5,572 nucleotides of DNA from JBCCGI01 sp039029355 (GTDB taxonomy: Bacteria > Planctomycetota > UBA1135 > GCA-002686595). Position numbers and translations under genes: made by a program. The notes under the pieces were generated by a model, which made no database searches, was not told the DNA's origin, and worked only from the letters and a program-made list of their open reading frames with translations. Location of the stretch: contig JBCCGI010000178.1 in NCBI GenBank assembly GCA_039029355.1, forward strand, positions 1-5,572, written 5' to 3'. Shown in pieces: positions 4,819-5,572 of the stretch (within the stretch, counting starts at the first letter, position 1; every line of letters begins with the position of its first letter).

Positions 4819-5572
4819 TCAGGTGATCCTGGTGAAGGTCTGAGTGACTGGGTCCGCGGACAACCCCGCCCTCAATTGAGTGACGCGGACCTTGAAGGAG
4901 TTGGGCTCACCGCCGAAGTCCGACGTGCGGTCGGCCTCGGTGTAGGTGAAGGAGTTGCTACTGACGGTCGTGGAGCGCTGGACGACGTCGGCCGCGTCCA
5001 GGACCTCGACGAGGAAGTCGCCCTCGGGATCTGCTGGGGCCTGGGGCACACCAGCCCCGGACCTGCCCGCGCCCGTCCCCGTGCTACGCGGCGTGAAGTA
5101 GCCCCAGGTGACCGGCAGGTCGTCCGTGCCAGCGGTCGTCATCCAGCTGTGGGTGCTCACCCCCGCGGGGTCATTGAGCGTGTCGAAGCGGATCTCCTCC
5201 ACCGGCATCGGCCGCACCGTCTTGCCATAGAGGTCTACGCTCTGGCTCGGCACGGTCGCGAGGCTCACCACACCACGGCCGGTGGGCTGTGTCTTCGCAT
5301 ACAGCGTCACGCTCGGCTCGAGCAACGCGTCGTTGACGAACAACCCGTCGTCGTCCTGCAGGATGTAGACGCCCTCGCCTGCCAAGTGCGCAGCCGGACG
5401 GGAGTCATACCTGGCCCTCAGCAGCCCCCGCAGCCGGTAGGTGTTGCCCGTGACGAAGTCGATCGACCTCAGGAAGAAGATCTCGTCGCCGATGACGCAG
5501 AGCTGCCGGCCGTTGCGCCACGAGGTCAGGTCGGCATTCAGGTCCAGGACACCACTGATGTCCGGGCCCAGC
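4819..5572 (-). CDS. Tail-tip / host-specificity protein, C-terminal part (GTA large tail protein-like)
   Basis: The frame is open to the right edge, so the true start lies outside the window; 250 residues are visible. The early part reads GRQLCVIGDEIFFLRSIDF and YRLRGLLRARYDSRPAAHLA, matching the pattern of the conserved C-terminal region of large phage tail proteins (gene transfer agent gp15 and lambda J-like tail-tip families), where a GLLRGR-type motif precedes His-x-x-Gly-Glu. The next section (VTLYAKTQPTGRGVV, VDLYGKTVRPM) is the linker typical of these proteins. The last 110 residues are fibronectin III-like: LPVTWGYFTPRSTG, GDFLVEVLDAADVVQRSTTV, SFTYTEADR and FKVRVTQLRAGLS. Such proteins form the tail tip or hub and contact the host surface. 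The TTG at 5385 is not a real start, because the same family motif continues uninterrupted upstream of it. The gene ends one base before the tail-fibre gene and heads the visible operon. Confidence 0.82.
   Translation of the reverse strand, partial: LGPDISGVLDLNADLTSWRNGRQLCVIGDEIFFLRSIDFVTGNTYRLRGLLRARYDSRPAAHLAGEGVYILQDDDGLFVNDALLEPSVTLYAKTQPTGRGVVSLATVPSQSVDLYGKTVRPMPVEEIRFDTLNDPAGVSTHSWMTTAGTDDLPVTWGYFTPRSTGTGAGRSGAGVPQAPADPEGDFLVEVLDAADVVQRSTTVSSNSFTYTEADRTSDFGGEPNSFKVRVTQLRAGLSADPVTQTFTRIT

Noticed and set aside
4317..4826. 169-codon plus-strand frame opposite the tail-fibre gene
   Set aside because: Arg/Val/His-rich antisense translation with no motif; the opposite strand is clearly coding.
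4819..5385. TTG 5385 as the start of the tail-tip gene
   Set aside because: The same frame continues open to the window edge with conserved tail-protein motifs upstream, so the gene is truncated by the window.

Overview
The window looks like part of a tailed-phage or prophage genome from a high-GC bacterium. It may be a whole short contig, because one tail gene runs off the right edge and the left edge carries a fold-back. The phage assignment rests on three consecutive tail-type genes with overlapping or near-abutting stops and starts, and on a small RuvC-type resolvase. The host cannot be named. The tail-tip protein resembles the large tail proteins of gene transfer agents and related siphophages, and one tail-fibre domain is of a type common in environmental phages.

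Layout from left to right. Positions 1-270 form a near-perfect inverted repeat with 121-bp arms around a short spacer, most likely an assembly or amplification fold-back. A 174-residue RuvC-like Holliday junction resolvase lies on the + strand (159-683) and reads out of the right arm of this repeat. Its stop codon directly abuts the stop codon of the next gene, which is on the - strand. From there to about 2880 lies a two-gene minus-strand cassette. The upstream gene (1282-2880) encodes an N-terminal TIR domain fused to a C-terminal alpha/beta hydrolase. The downstream gene (684-1229) encodes a small protein with three predicted membrane helices. Positions 2881-3138 hold no confident gene. Positions 3139-5572 hold three minus-strand tail genes: a LamG/concanavalin-like protein, a tail-fibre-like protein and the C-terminal 250 residues of a tail-tip (host specificity) protein.

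The TIR/membrane cassette differs from everything around it. Sampled 60-base stretches inside it (961-1020 and 1801-1860) have 31 G/C each, against 40 of 60 in the resolvase (301-360) and in the LamG gene (3601-3660). It sits downstream of the tail genes, where minus-strand late transcription meets the + strand resolvase. This is a typical place for an acquired accessory (moron) module. TIR domains in bacteria are commonly NAD+-consuming or nucleotide-signal-producing immune enzymes, so the most interesting reading is an anti-phage or superinfection-exclusion system: a single-chain TIR-hydrolase enzyme with a membrane partner. That function is inferred from domains and context. The sequence does not prove it.
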